Shown: positions 1 through 9,198, counted from the first letter of the stretch. The stretch is DNA of 64,000 bases from an uncultured Armatimonadota bacterium (GCA_903904815.1 CAIVDU010000053.1:245662-309661); one strand, 5' to 3'. Numbers and translations: made by a program. The notes: generated by a model from the letters alone, not told the origin.

Positions 1-136
1 GTAACACAGGTCCCCAGCCACCTCTCTGTGCCTATGAAGTGGTGTCAAATAGAGAGGAAAGTTCGGCTTGCGCGCTGTTTCAAACCTCTTGGGCAAGCGC
101 GGATACGGTGAGAACGGTAGACTCGATATTCGGATC

Positions 137-715
137 ATGCCTAAACGAGTTGAAACGGTCGTTCTACACGATAGCTCCACGCCGATTCTCGGCGACGTTC
201 AGAAAGGCGGCAATGTTGTTGTCACCTCGCTTGAAACGTTGGTCAGTCAGGCCAGAGCAAATTCACTTTGGCCCTTAACGTTTGGCCTGGCCTGCTGCGC
301 CATCGAAATGATGTCCACAGCTGGCTCACGTTTTGACATTGCTCGCTTTGGCTCCGAGGCTTTTCGGGCTTCCCCTCGCCAGGCGGACGTCATGATCATC
401 GCCGGGCGGTTGAGCAAAAAGATGGCCCCCGTTCTTCGTCAGATATACGACCAGATGCCCGAACCCAAATGGGTTATCTCCATGGGCGCGTGTGCTTCTT
501 CGGGTGGCGTGTACAACAACTACGCAATCGTACAGGGTGCCGATCAGGTGGTCCCAGTAGACGTGTATGTGCCCGGTTGCCCACCATCCCCGGATGCTCT
601 GATTTACGGGATCATGAAGCTCCAGGAAAAGATCAAGCGATCTTCGGCGAAGAACCTTCATGACTTGCGACTCATTGAAGTGAACTCTCGCGATATGAGC
701 AAGGAGACTGTCTAA
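137..715 (+). CDS. nuoB: NADH-quinone oxidoreductase subunit B
   Basis: This is the complex I subunit that carries iron-sulfur cluster N2, the last redox centre before quinone, in the peripheral arm on the cytoplasmic side of the membrane. The translation shows the paired cysteines in LACCAIEMM, the third in GACASSGG and the fourth in [16 protein letters not shown], all four N2 ligands. The reading frame is open further upstream to a TTG at 68, but the ATG at 137 gives 192 residues, the usual NuoB length, so that start is preferred. The stop overlaps the next start as TAATG, so nuoI is translationally coupled. Genes nuoA, C, D and the rest are not seen; they may lie upstream of the window or elsewhere. 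Identification is secure; the start is less so because no clear Shine-Dalgarno precedes it. Confidence 0.95.
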   Translation: MPKRVETVVLHDSSTPILGDVQKGGNVVVTSLETLVSQARANSLWPLTFGLACCAIEMMSTAGSRFDIARFGSEAFRASPRQADVMIIAGRLSKKMAPVLRQIYDQMPEPKWVISMGACASSGGVYNNYAIVQGADQVVPVDVYVPGCPPSPDALIYGIMKLQEKIKRSSAKNLHDLRLIEVNSRDMSKETV

Positions 716-1167
716 TGGAGATCTTTCGCGACGTCGTCAAGCCGATGATGGCTGGCTTTGGGATCACCCGGAAGCGCCTGCAGCATGAGAAGGTCACGAT
801 TCAGTACCCCGAGGAGAAGCGCGAGCAGTTCGCCCGAACTCGGTGGAGACACGTTTTGACCCGATACGATAGCGGACTTGAAAGATGTATCGGATGCTCG
901 CTATGTGCTGGAGCCTGTCCCGCCCGATGCATCTACGTTCAAGCGGCGGAGAACACCGACGAAGCTCGGTTCTCACCGGGAGAGCGCTACGCGGCTCGCT
1001 ACGAAATCAACATGCTCCGCTGCATCTTTTGTGGTTACTGTCAGGAAGCCTGTCCCACCGGAGCGATCGTTCTGCGGAACGATTTTGAGCTGGCTAACTA
1101 TCAGCGAGAAGACTTCATCTATACAAAAGAGATGCTTCTCGAACCGAACAAGCCCGTCCACGCCTAG
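715..1167 (+). CDS. nuoI: NADH-quinone oxidoreductase subunit I
   Basis: Ferredoxin-like subunit of complex I that holds clusters N6a and N6b and passes electrons towards NuoB. The 150-residue product has two complete 4Fe-4S motifs: cysteines 58, 61, 64 and 68 ([12 protein letters not shown]) and 103, 106, 109 and 113 ([12 protein letters not shown]), the normal NuoI arrangement and length. Its ATG shares the last A of the nuoB stop codon. Immediate nuoB-nuoI adjacency is unusual, since these genes are normally separated by C, D and others. A short perfect hairpin follows the stop directly and the next gene, msrA, belongs to a different function, so this seems to be the end of a small nuo unit. 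Confidence 0.95.
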   Translation: MEIFRDVVKPMMAGFGITRKRLQHEKVTIQYPEEKREQFARTRWRHVLTRYDSGLERCIGCSLCAGACPARCIYVQAAENTDEARFSPGERYAARYEINMLRCIFCGYCQEACPTGAIVLRNDFELANYQREDFIYTKEMLLEPNKPVHA

Positions 1168-1189
1168 TCCCTCGTACACTTTCGAGGGA
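1168..1189 (+). terminator. Hairpin directly after nuoI
   Basis: TCCCTCG (1168-1174) and CGAGGGA (1183-1189) form a perfect 7-bp stem with an 8-base loop, starting at the base after the nuoI stop. No T-run follows, so it may stabilise the mRNA 3' end rather than act as a true intrinsic terminator. Confidence 0.35.
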
Positions 1190-1240
1190 CATCGGCCCCA
1201 ATTCGGCACTCTCTGACCATTTTTGGTGTAGTTAAAAGAG

Positions 1241-1894
1241 ATGAAAGCACTGCCTCTCGCAATCGCGGCTTTTGGCATCGTGGGCGTTTGCCAGTTTTGG
1301 CAACCCCTTAAGGCCATCGACTCGTCCAAAGCGAGCCTCCCGATGCTGACATCGTCGGTCGGGACTCAGCCTGGCGGCATCGGTAAGTTGCACAAGCTCA
1401 CCCCCAAACCAGGAGACGAACTTGCCGCATTTAGCGGAGGATGCTTCTGGGGAACGGAGAACTACTTCCGGCATGTCAAGGGAGTGGTCGCCACGGCAGT
1501 GGGTTACACCGGAGGAACGGTGGACCATCCAACCTACGAACTTGTGTGCACTCACACAACAGGACACGCTGAGACCGTGCTCATCGAGTTCAACCCTAAG
1601 GTCATCACCTACAAGCAGCTTCTAAGTAAGTTCTGGGACGCACATGATCCGACGACGCTGAATCGCCAGGGTCCCGATTACGGGGATAACTATCGTTCGG
1701 CAATCTGGACTTTTAACGCGGAGCAGTTGAAGGAGGCGAAAGAGTCGATTGCCGAGGATCAGAAGAAGGAAACGGATCCCATCGTGACCCAGGTTCGTCC
1801 ACTTGATACGTTTTGGCTAGCGGAAGACTACCACCAGCAGTACGACGAGAAAACAGGCACCAACACATGCCCGGCGCCCCGCCATGGCGGCTAA
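1241..1894 (+). CDS. msrA: Peptide-methionine (S)-S-oxide reductase, probably exported
   Basis: MsrA reduces the S-epimer of methionine sulfoxide in oxidised proteins. The catalytic cysteine is Cys68 in the signature SGGCFWGTENYF, followed by the family segments GYTGGTVDHPTYE, GHAE, DPTTLNRQGPDYG and a C-terminal cysteine in TNTCP that could be the resolving residue. The first roughly 25 residues (MKALPLAIAAFGIVGV and on) are hydrophobic like a signal peptide or membrane anchor, so the enzyme probably works outside the cytoplasm; the mature domain begins near residue 55. It is a single gene, with 73 bases to nuoI and a strong terminator behind it. No MsrB domain is fused. Identification is secure; the location is inferred. 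Confidence 0.93.
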   Translation: MKALPLAIAAFGIVGVCQFWQPLKAIDSSKASLPMLTSSVGTQPGGIGKLHKLTPKPGDELAAFSGGCFWGTENYFRHVKGVVATAVGYTGGTVDHPTYELVCTHTTGHAETVLIEFNPKVITYKQLLSKFWDAHDPTTLNRQGPDYGDNYRSAIWTFNAEQLKEAKESIAEDQKKETDPIVTQVRPLDTFWLAEDYHQQYDEKTGTNTCPAPRHGG

Positions 1895-1943
1895 TCACTG
1901 CCTTCTGAAAACCTTTGGCATAACGCCGGAGACGCAAAGGAAG

Positions 1944-1978
1944 AGAGCCCGCAGTTCGCGAGAACTGTGGGCTCTTTT
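1944..1978 (+). terminator. Intrinsic terminator after msrA
   Basis: A 14-bp stem (1944-1957 pairing with 1962-1975, one G-U pair) with a 4-base loop is followed by TTTT. It lies between two convergent genes and could also serve the minus-strand gene ending at 2002, although the minus-strand T-run is weaker. Confidence 0.85.
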
Positions 1979-2001
1979 CATCGACCGAGGGACGGGTCTG
2001 A

Positions 2002-3078
2002 CTAGAGGTCTCTTCGGTCAATGGTCAAGTCTTTGCTCAGGATCAGACCGAGCTGGGTGCCTTGATTGATGTGGACATTGGCATCGTGGTGCTCTGGCGT
2101 GAGAGCTCCAACGATCGCACCAAGGACACCACCGATCGCGGCGCCGCCCAACGCTCTCGCGTGGAGCGAGCCGAGTACAAGCCCCGCCCCCGCGCCGATC
2201 GCCGCATCTCTTCCAACGTTATTCTTGACATCCTCATTCTTTTTTGCCACGAACCGCCCATTGGCGCTTCTTGTAATGTTTGAGTCGTTAAGTGGCGCTA
2301 CGGTTCCGTTTATCGGATACAGTTTTCCGCTCGGCATTTGAATGTGGGTGAACCGGACTTCAAGTACGCCTGGCTGATCCCCACGAGCGGCTCTAGCCCT
2401 TCGCACCACGCCAGTCACCACTGTGCCACGGGGAAGATCCATGTAGCCATCCTGGTCGCCACGTACGGTTGCCGTGAAACTGTCGCCCTCTTGGCTTCCG
2501 TCCGACGAGATCGTCTGATCGAGTCGAAGCGGGATCACGTTGTAGCTCTCAAACGTGATTCGAGAAGCCTGCTGACCCTGGGGGGACTGATTCCAGTTCG
2601 GGTTTCTCTGAACCACTGGATGATCGATATGTTGGCCTCGTGCGGAATCACCACCGGAGCGACTGGTGATCGCTACCAAATTCTGCTGAGGCTGCCAATC
2701 CACTGATGCTCCGAGCGACTGGCTCAAGAACCTCAGGGGAACCATGGTGCTTCCTCCGCTGATTTGGGGAGCCGTATCCATGGACACCACTCGTCCGTCG
2801 ATGCTCGCATCGAGGTCTCCGATCCGGAGTCGGACGTGACGCCTATCGGTACTCGCTGAAATCGATTGAGTCGCCTCATCCCAAATGACGGTGGCGCCGA
2901 TGGCCTCGAAAACGCCGCGAAGAGGAACAAACACGTGGCCGTTTACCATCTGAGGCTGCGTATCTGGGAAATTCACTGGGTTACCGTTGACGGTCACTTG
3001 GACCGTGTCTGCGAGCGCCATTCCGGCCACCATCGCAAATATTCCTGTGGTGATTCCCTTAATTGTTCTGCTGTTCAT
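2002..3078 (-). CDS. Secreted protein with copper-amine-oxidase-like stalk domain and glycine-zipper tail
   Basis: The 358-residue product starts with a signal peptide (ending about ALADT, residue 24). Next comes a copper amine oxidase N-terminal-like domain (about 25-135) with its two repeated half-motifs, VFVPLRGVFEAIGATVIWD and MVPLRFLSQSLGASVDW. These domains are non-enzymatic stalk or wall-associated modules despite the name. A middle beta-rich part (about 180-285) follows. The C-terminus has a glycine-rich hydrophobic stretch (AIGAGAGLVLGS and GGAAIGGVLGAIVGAL), reminiscent of glycine-zipper outer-membrane segments. No enzyme motif is visible. A role at the cell surface or outer membrane is inferred; the exact function is unknown. 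Confidence 0.85.
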   Translation of the reverse strand: MNSRTIKGITTGIFAMVAGMALADTVQVTVNGNPVNFPDTQPQMVNGHVFVPLRGVFEAIGATVIWDEATQSISASTDRRHVRLRIGDLDASIDGRVVSMDTAPQISGGSTMVPLRFLSQSLGASVDWQPQQNLVAITSRSGGDSARGQHIDHPVVQRNPNWNQSPQGQQASRITFESYNVIPLRLDQTISSDGSQEGDSFTATVRGDQDGYMDLPRGTVVTGVVRRARAARGDQPGVLEVRFTHIQMPSGKLYPINGTVAPLNDSNITRSANGRFVAKKNEDVKNNVGRDAAIGAGAGLVLGSLHARALGGAAIGGVLGAIVGALTPEHHDANVHINQGTQLGLILSKDLTIDRRDL

Positions 3079-3167
3079 TTTCTCTCCCTATGGTGATCCG
3101 GGGTTAACCGTTCACTTGGGATTGGACGACACGGAAGAGATAATGATCCAGTCACTGGGACCAACGG

Positions 3168-3518
3168 TCAGAACAGGTAAGGGCCAGCGCTGATGAGGTT
3201 CCAGGCGAGCGCAAGCTCTCCTAATGCGAGGCAGTAGGAGTGGGATTGCATGGCTCCTTGCACTTCGAGATCGACTCTGACGGAATCCGAAGACGGCGTC
3301 AAGTTGCATACCAGAAACGGCAGGTCAACCGTAATGCATTTTCCTTCCAGCAGCGTGTATATCGACGCAAGACTCAGGCAAAACGTGATGTCTTCCAGGC
3401 CATCGTCAAGATGGTCGAAGCAGAATTGGACCCGGTGGCTATCCACGTTCACGACTGCCACGTAGGGGATACTGCCGTCAAAACGAGGCGTGAGCGAGTG
3501 GATTCTAAAGGACCGCAT
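3168..3518 (-). CDS. Hypothetical protein
   Basis: A 116-residue frame starting at ATG 3518 with GAGG four bases upstream. The composition looks like a folded soluble protein (for example IPYVAVVNVDSHRVQFCFDH and EDITFCLSLASIYTLLEG). No signal peptide, membrane segment or known motif is visible and no family is recognised. An opposing frame (3240-3569, plus) covers the same DNA but has a less protein-like composition. It stands alone between the stalk-domain gene and the EamA gene. The reality of the gene is moderately supported; no function is proposed. Confidence 0.5.
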   Translation of the reverse strand: MRSFRIHSLTPRFDGSIPYVAVVNVDSHRVQFCFDHLDDGLEDITFCLSLASIYTLLEGKCITVDLPFLVCNLTPSSDSVRVDLEVQGAMQSHSYCLALGELALAWNLISAGPYLF

Positions 3519-3695
3519 AGTGCCTCAATCGGTCTCTCCTTAGCTGTCTCGGCGTGCGAAATGCCCTAAGTTCAGTCGGGAGGTTTCCTTATCAAGTATA
3601 CGCCGGACTCCCAGCAATTATGCGGGGAGTAAATCCAAGTTATCCCTAACTGCCCCGCACCGACGACGACCCCGCTCAGTTCGCTATAGTGAGCC

Positions 3696-4109
3696 ATGGG
3701 CTTTCAAGTTTGGGCAGTTCTGTCCGCGTTGTTTGCTGGAATCACCGCCATCCTTGCCAAGAAGGGAGTGGAAGACGTTCCCCCGAACCTCGCGGTCGCG
3801 GTTCGGGTCACGGTTGTGCTTGTATTAGCATGGGCAATAGCGCTGGCCACCAAACAGGTGCGGGTGGGCTCCATCAACAGCCGAGCATGGATCTATTTGG
3901 CCACCAGCGGCCTGGCAACCGGCGCCTCCTGGATGTGTTACTTCAGAGCCTTGAAACTAGGACCGGTGGCAAAGGTTGCTCCCATCGACAAGCTAAGCTT
4001 CGTGATCGCGATGATTCTGGGGTTCGTGATCCTTCATGAAAAGCCCTCCCTAAACCTCATCGGGGGTGCAGTCCTTATCGTGAGTGGAGTCCTCTTAACA
4101 CTTCGATGA
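3696..4109 (+). CDS. EamA-family (DMT) small membrane transporter
   Basis: A 137-residue integral membrane protein with about five hydrophobic helices, equivalent to one EamA repeat of the drug/metabolite transporter superfamily, whose full members have two. Recognisable features are the N-terminal WAVLSALFAGITAILAKKGV, the central YFRALKLGPVAKVAPIDKLS and the closing KPSLNLIGGAVLIVSGVLL, all typical of the family. Single-repeat members usually work as dimers; the substrate cannot be read from the sequence. The stop overlaps the start of the next gene by four bases (ATGA), so the two are probably co-translated. Confidence 0.88.
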   Translation: MGFQVWAVLSALFAGITAILAKKGVEDVPPNLAVAVRVTVVLVLAWAIALATKQVRVGSINSRAWIYLATSGLATGASWMCYFRALKLGPVAKVAPIDKLSFVIAMILGFVILHEKPSLNLIGGAVLIVSGVLLTLR

Positions 4110-4852
4110 CTGTGACTTCGTTCGCGGCAAAGTGGGGGATAAGCTTAGCGATGGTGACTGGCTTGGTCGTCAGCACCGTTTCAAGTACCCCCATTCTCAC
4201 CTATCACGACTTCATTGCCAAGCGAGATTCCCACTCGTTGTGGTTCGATTGCACGGCCGCCGAGTTTGAGGCGCAACTTCGGTGGCTTCGTAGTCACGGC
4301 GCCCACTTTGTGAGCCTAGACCAGATCTTCGATCACCTCGTTCGGCAAAAACCGTTGCCTCCTCACTCGATCGCGTTAACGGCTGCCGACGGCTACGAAG
4401 GATTCTATTTGCGGGCGCTACCGATCATTCGGAAATACCAAGTTCCGATCACGATGTTCGTCCACACGAAGTACGTCGGTGGGAGGCAGGGAAGGCCTAA
4501 GATGACCTGGACCCAACTCCAAGAACTGGACCGAGAGGGCCTAGTATCCATTCAGTCTCAGACTGTCACCCATCCCGCTGACCTGAGGGAACTTGCCGAC
4601 AAGGAAGTCGCCTGGGAAATGACCGAATCAAAGCGCCAACTCGAAACACATCTGGGCCACAAATCAAAATATCTGGCGTACCCAAACGGAAAGTTCGACG
4701 ACCGAACGGAGGTCGCCGCCAAGGCTGCTGGCTATCTGATGGCCTTCTCGGAAGTGACCGAGCCGTGCGAAACCTCGGCCAATCGTTGGGCGGTCAATCG
4801 CTACGTGCATACCAAATGGCGTCAGGCTTGGCGAGACTGCTACCGGCGTTAA
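4106..4852 (+). CDS. Polysaccharide-deacetylase-fold protein lacking key catalytic residues
   Basis: A 248-residue exported or anchored protein (hydrophobic residues about 8-28) with the NodB homology fold: TPILTYHDF at the start, the motif 1 region at 90-99, motif 2 at 149-157 and LAYPNGKFDD as motif 3. Active members deacetylate N- or O-acetylated sugars using a catalytic Asp, a metal-binding Asp and two metal-binding His. Here motif 1 reads LTAADGYEG instead of the usual TFDDG type, so the catalytic base position is Ala94 while the metal Asp (95) remains. Motif 2 reads SQTVTHP, so the first His is Gln152 while His156 remains. It is therefore probably inactive as a deacetylase or altered in chemistry. 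It is coupled to the EamA gene upstream, and its stop overlaps the mfd stop on the other strand. Confidence 0.85.
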   Translation: MTVTSFAAKWGISLAMVTGLVVSTVSSTPILTYHDFIAKRDSHSLWFDCTAAEFEAQLRWLRSHGAHFVSLDQIFDHLVRQKPLPPHSIALTAADGYEGFYLRALPIIRKYQVPITMFVHTKYVGGRQGRPKMTWTQLQELDREGLVSIQSQTVTHPADLRELADKEVAWEMTESKRQLETHLGHKSKYLAYPNGKFDDRTEVAAKAAGYLMAFSEVTEPCETSANRWAVNRYVHTKWRQAWRDCYRR

Positions 4853-7800
4853 TTGCCTCTGGAAAGAGCATCGAGTCGCGCGCGCGACTCCTCAATGTCG
4901 ATGTTGGCGCGCTCGATAGCACGTAGCAGGTTTGCGATCGCCGTAAGCACGCTGCCCGTGAAGGGCCAAATAAAGGCTTCTCGGGTCACGTAAGACTCCT
5001 TGTTGATCTTGCCGAGAATCGCAAACATTCGCGGAGGTACCGACGTTCGATCCTTGAACTGAACAGAGAGCCGACCTTGTCTTCCGTCCAGTTTGTCGAT
5101 GCCCGCTGATCTCGCCTGCATTCGCAGGGACATGACTTGAAAAGCCGCCGTCACTTCGGGAGTCGGATGACCGTATCGATCCTCAACCTCCGCCTGCACT
5201 GCTCCAAGCGTGACTTCATCGCGAGTCGACATCATCCGCTGATAGTAGTAGAGACGCTGCGACTGGTCGCGAATGTAAGACTCGGGTAGCAGGGCCTTGA
5301 CCGGGACCTCGAAGGTCGGCAGAGCTTCGAGGGATTCCAACGGGTCTTTCACGTCGCCGTCGCTCGTGGTGTCCCCGTCAACGCTGTTCTTCAACTGGGC
5401 GACTGCCTCTTGAATGAGTTGCGTGTACAGTTCGTAACCGACGTTCACCATCGTGCCGCTCTGCTTGGCCCCTAGCAACTCGCCCGCGCCGCGGATCTGG
5501 AGGTCTCGGAATGCGAGAGAGTAGCCGCTACCGAGCGTGCTAAATTCTTGAAGGGCTTGCAACCGCGCCATGGCGTTGTCACTGACGCTTGAGATTTTCT
5601 TCTTGCCGCCCTGTGCCACCGAGTTCGCTTCCAACACCGACTTGGGCGCGAGAGTGGCGTCAAACGAGCCACTGTAAAGGAAGTAGGCATACGCCTGGCG
5701 ATCGGAGCGACCGACTCGGCCTCGAAGCTGATAAAGTTGGGACAGTCCCAGCCGATCGGCTTGCTCGACAATCAGCGTGTTCGCATTGCTAATGTCGATA
5801 CCGTTCTCGATGATCGTGGTCGAGAGCAGCACGTCGATTTCGCCCTTGATAAATCCGACCATGATCGGCTCCAGCTCCTTCTCAGTCATCTGACCGTGAC
5901 CAACGCCGATGCGTGCCATCGGAACCAGCTTACGGAGCTTCTCAGCGACGTGGGCGATGCTCTCCACTCGGTTGTAGACATAGAAAACCTGTCCGCCTCT
6001 CGCCAACTCGCGAAGGATGGCTTCTCGCACGACCTCGCCAGCATAGGGTCGAACATAGGTTCTCACTGGCAATCGTCCGGGAGGAGGATCGTTGATGAGC
6101 GACATCTGGCGGATGTCCATCAATGCCATGCTCAGCGTTCTCGGGATCGGTGTCGCTGAGAGCGTGAGCACGTCGACCTCAGTCCGGAGCTGCTTCAGCA
6201 TCTCCTTCTGCTTGACGCCGAACTTCTGCTCCTCGTCGATCACGACAAGTCCCAAGTCTTTGAAAACGATGCCGGTCCCCAGAAGGGAGTGGGTCCCGAC
6301 CACCATTTCGATCTTTCCAGACTTAAGGCCGTCGATCACTGCCTTCTTTTCCTGGGGGTGCGTGAACCGGTTGATGACCTCGACCTGGGTTCCGAAGCCT
6401 CGAAGCCGTTCCGAAAAGTTTCGGTAGTGCTGCTCGCTCAGAATGGTCGTTGGACACAGAATTGCGACCTGACGTCCCGCCTGAACAGCCTTGAACGCGA
6501 CTCGAATCGCGACTTCAGTCTTTCCAAATCCCACGTCGCCGCAAACGAGCCGATCCATGGGGTAACCCAACTCGAGGTCTTGCTTCGCCTCTCGAATAGC
6601 GGTGAGCTGGCTGCGGGTCTCGACCCAAGGGAAGGTCTGCTCCATCTCCTGTTGAAAAGGAGTGTCAGGACCGTAAGGACGCCGTTGCACTTGATGGCGC
6701 TGAGCGTACAGCTTCACAAGATCTCGAGCGAAGGCCTTAGCCTCTTCTTTCGCCTTGCTGATCGTGCGCTGCCACTCGCCTCCCGTCAGCTTGTTGAGCT
6801 TGGGGTTTTCGTCGCCAGGATTCAGATACTTCTGGATTCGGTCGAGCTGATCTGCCGGGACGAACAGCTTGTCCGGCGCCTGGTATTCGACATAAAGGAA
6901 CTCCTTTTCGACGCCTTCGATGGTTTTCTTCACTAGGCCCCGGAAGATTCCGATTCCGAAGTGAATGTGGACCACGTAGTCGCCCGGCTTTAGATCGAGG
7001 ACAGTGGCCACCGGCGCACCTTCCATGAAGCGGCGCTGGGGAAGCTTAAGGCGGGCGACGCCGAACAGTTCCGCGTCGGTAATGACCGCGACCCGTTCCA
7101 GAGGAAGCACAAATCCGCCCCCCAGGTTGCCTTGAGCCAAGACGGTCTGGGCCTCCCGCGAGTCAAGCGACTGGGTGTCCGAGACGAAGATGTCGGCTTG
7201 GGAAAGAACAGATTTCGCCCTATTCGGCTGATCCGTGCATACGATGAGGGTGAAGCCCTCTTTGCGGTAGTTCGCCAGCGTGAGTGCAAGGGCCTCACTT
7301 CGACCTCGATACGGCTCGAGCGAAATGGCGTTGAGGTCGAATCGGCGCCCCAATTTGAGCCAATTGGGAACCGCATTCATTCCCGTCATGGCGACCGTAA
7401 GTGGGTGGTTGGCCAGGTGCTCGGGAGGCAGCATGAAGTCGAGGGCCGTACTCTGCAGTATTTCGCCCCGTTCGGCTCGTGCGAGGAGAGCTTGAGCGAG
7501 TTCTTCTTCGGCTCTGGCTGAAATGGACTCAAGCTCAAGAGGCTCATCCAGAATCAGAAGATCCTGCTCGGTGAGCAGGTCGATTGCGCAGCCGCTATCC
7601 GGGTGGACAAGCGGGCGATACAGATCCAGGCGATCGAAGTAGACGCGCGCTGAGAGCGCCTCTGCATCTCCCGCGATGATCTCCTCCAAGCGGGCCGCTT
7701 CTTCCGGACCGAGGTTCGAGGCTTCTCGCTCGGCAGCCGATAGAACCATGTCCCGAAGGCCAATATCCCCAGGACCCGTGTAAAGTGTTTCCCGCGAAGG

Positions 7801-8478
7801 AGCCAAATCAAGCTGATCAATCGACCGGATGGATCGCTGAGTGTTTGGGTCGAAAACTCTCACCGATTCGACCGTGTCTCCGAACAACTCGATACGGACG
7901 GGAAGATCCTTGCCCGAGGGATAGACATCGATGATGCCGCCCCGTCGGCTGAACTGCCCGGGAATGCGTACCGGTTCTTGGTGCTCGTAGCCGAGATTGA
8001 CTAGCTGCTTCAGGAACCTTGCCGGATCCAATTCGCTGCCCGACTTGACTGAAAGGAAAGCTTCCTCAAGGACATCCCGCGGCAACGTTCTCTCAAGCAC
8101 CGCCTGTGGCGATGTCAGCACGATATGCGCGCCAGGCTCAATCAGTGAGCGAAGGGCGCCAAGGCGATCGCTGAGGGCGATATGTTCGGGCGTTGCGTCT
8201 TCGAACAGGGCAGAGGTGCCACTAGGCAATTGGCAGATGACGTCCTGAGAAATACCGCAAAGCTGGAGTTTCGCCTGCCACGCAAGTGCGCGTTCGTAGT
8301 TGGCGGTGACGATGAGCGTCTTGCGGGGATTCTTGAGATAAGCCGCCGCGAACAAAATGGGCCTAGCTTCAAGCGCAATGGACCCCCACTCGGCGGAAGA
8401 ATCGAGCGCAAGAGGTTCTTCTAGTTCCGCATATGCGGTGAGCGAGCGCGCCCAATCGGCTGTCCGAATCAAGACCAC
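4849..8478 (-). CDS. mfd: Transcription-repair coupling factor
   Basis: Mfd is an ATP-driven translocase that removes RNA polymerase stalled at DNA damage and recruits UvrA. The 1209-residue product has the full architecture: a UvrB-like N-terminal part, the RNA polymerase interacting module (GDYVVHIHFGIGIFRG...), the superfamily 2 helicase domains with Walker A GDVGFGKTE and a DEEQ box in VVIDEEQKFG (DEEH in E. coli), motif VI in QLYQLRGRVGRS, and the C-terminal TRCF domain (VPVKALLPESYIRDQSQRL). The length fits the family (about 1150 residues). It stands alone on the minus strand, tail-overlapping the deacetylase-like gene by four bases. Very secure. Confidence 0.98.
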   Translation of the reverse strand: MVLIRTADWARSLTAYAELEEPLALDSSAEWGSIALEARPILFAAAYLKNPRKTLIVTANYERALAWQAKLQLCGISQDVICQLPSGTSALFEDATPEHIALSDRLGALRSLIEPGAHIVLTSPQAVLERTLPRDVLEEAFLSVKSGSELDPARFLKQLVNLGYEHQEPVRIPGQFSRRGGIIDVYPSGKDLPVRIELFGDTVESVRVFDPNTQRSIRSIDQLDLAPSRETLYTGPGDIGLRDMVLSAAEREASNLGPEEAARLEEIIAGDAEALSARVYFDRLDLYRPLVHPDSGCAIDLLTEQDLLILDEPLELESISARAEEELAQALLARAERGEILQSTALDFMLPPEHLANHPLTVAMTGMNAVPNWLKLGRRFDLNAISLEPYRGRSEALALTLANYRKEGFTLIVCTDQPNRAKSVLSQADIFVSDTQSLDSREAQTVLAQGNLGGGFVLPLERVAVITDAELFGVARLKLPQRRFMEGAPVATVLDLKPGDYVVHIHFGIGIFRGLVKKTIEGVEKEFLYVEYQAPDKLFVPADQLDRIQKYLNPGDENPKLNKLTGGEWQRTISKAKEEAKAFARDLVKLYAQRHQVQRRPYGPDTPFQQEMEQTFPWVETRSQLTAIREAKQDLELGYPMDRLVCGDVGFGKTEVAIRVAFKAVQAGRQVAILCPTTILSEQHYRNFSERLRGFGTQVEVINRFTHPQEKKAVIDGLKSGKIEMVVGTHSLLGTGIVFKDLGLVVIDEEQKFGVKQKEMLKQLRTEVDVLTLSATPIPRTLSMALMDIRQMSLINDPPPGRLPVRTYVRPYAGEVVREAILRELARGGQVFYVYNRVESIAHVAEKLRKLVPMARIGVGHGQMTEKELEPIMVGFIKGEIDVLLSTTIIENGIDISNANTLIVEQADRLGLSQLYQLRGRVGRSDRQAYAYFLYSGSFDATLAPKSVLEANSVAQGGKKKISSVSDNAMARLQALQEFSTLGSGYSLAFRDLQIRGAGELLGAKQSGTMVNVGYELYTQLIQEAVAQLKNSVDGDTTSDGDVKDPLESLEALPTFEVPVKALLPESYIRDQSQRLYYYQRMMSTRDEVTLGAVQAEVEDRYGHPTPEVTAAFQVMSLRMQARSAGIDKLDGRQGRLSVQFKDRTSVPPRMFAILGKINKESYVTREAFIWPFTGSVLTAIANLLRAIERANIDIEESRARLDALSRGN

Positions 8479-8586
8479 TAGGTTACCAGGTCAGAAGTCG
8501 GACGATTGACCTGTCATTCGAGGGGTCGGCCGCCGTTTGCGATGAATTGTGCGCATCGCGCTGGGGAACTTGGTATCTTCAGCACA

Positions 8587-9195
8587 ATGCACGAACGTGG
8601 CCAAGAGATCCTGCAAGAGTTGCTGGAAGGAAACGAACGGTTTCGCCACGGCGAAGGAAGAGCTCATGTCTACTCGCCCGATGAGTTGAGATCGATCGCC
8701 AGCGTCCAAAGGCCGATCGCCGCGATCGTCGCCTGCTCGGATAGCCGTATCGCTCCTGAAATCGTATTTGATCAACCACTGGGGGCAATCTTTGCCAGTC
8801 GCGTTCCCGGAAACGTCGCCAGTGACAGTGCAAAGTGGATGCTGGAAATTGCCCTCGGGGAGTTTCAGGTCCCCCTAGTGATGGTCATGGGGCATACCGG
8901 TTGCTTGGCAATCGGACAACTTCTTGACGGTGACAAGGGCGGCGCGGGCGGGTTGCACCGCTTCAGTGTCCTCAGCTCCGTCTATCGGGCGAAGCTGCGC
9001 CGACCCGAGGACCTGTACGTCGCTGCGGTAGAGGAAAATGTGCTTCAAACCGTGGAGCACCTTGCTCGAGACCTCTATCCGCTTCGGAAGGCGCTCTTGA
9101 GCCAGTCCACGTCGATCGTAGGCGCCGTCTACGAGATGGAAACCGGGAACGTAAGGCCCATTCCGACCACGGTCGAGCTATATGGCGTCTATTAG
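8587..9195 (+). CDS. Beta-class carbonic anhydrase
   Basis: Interconverts CO2 and bicarbonate with a zinc ion. Zinc ligands are Cys50 (ACSDSR), His103 and Cys106 (GHTGC); the Asp52-Arg54 pair of the family is also present. The frame is open upstream to 8506, but the ATG at 8587 gives 202 residues beginning MHERGQEILQELLEGNERF, which matches the usual family N-terminus, so it is chosen. No signal peptide is visible, so the enzyme is cytoplasmic. It stands alone between divergent mfd and a terminator. The C-terminal part (GAVYEMETGNVRPI) is typical of bacterial members. Confidence 0.95.
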   Translation: MHERGQEILQELLEGNERFRHGEGRAHVYSPDELRSIASVQRPIAAIVACSDSRIAPEIVFDQPLGAIFASRVPGNVASDSAKWMLEIALGEFQVPLVMVMGHTGCLAIGQLLDGDKGGAGGLHRFSVLSSVYRAKLRRPEDLYVAAVEENVLQTVEHLARDLYPLRKALLSQSTSIVGAVYEMETGNVRPIPTTVELYGVY

Positions 9196-9198
9196 GCT

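Noticed and set aside
1..136. Start of the window resembles GTAACAC-type IS ends.
   Set aside because: The similarity is limited to a few bases and no inverted partner or transposase frame is present.
3240..3569. A 109-codon plus-strand frame opposite the hypothetical gene at 3168-3518.
   Set aside because: Its composition is arginine-rich and unlike a folded protein, whereas the minus frame has a ribosome site and plausible strands.
5472..7495. Several long plus-strand and minus-strand frames within mfd.
   Set aside because: They are alternative-frame shadows of the 1209-residue Mfd, which is continuous and has all motifs.
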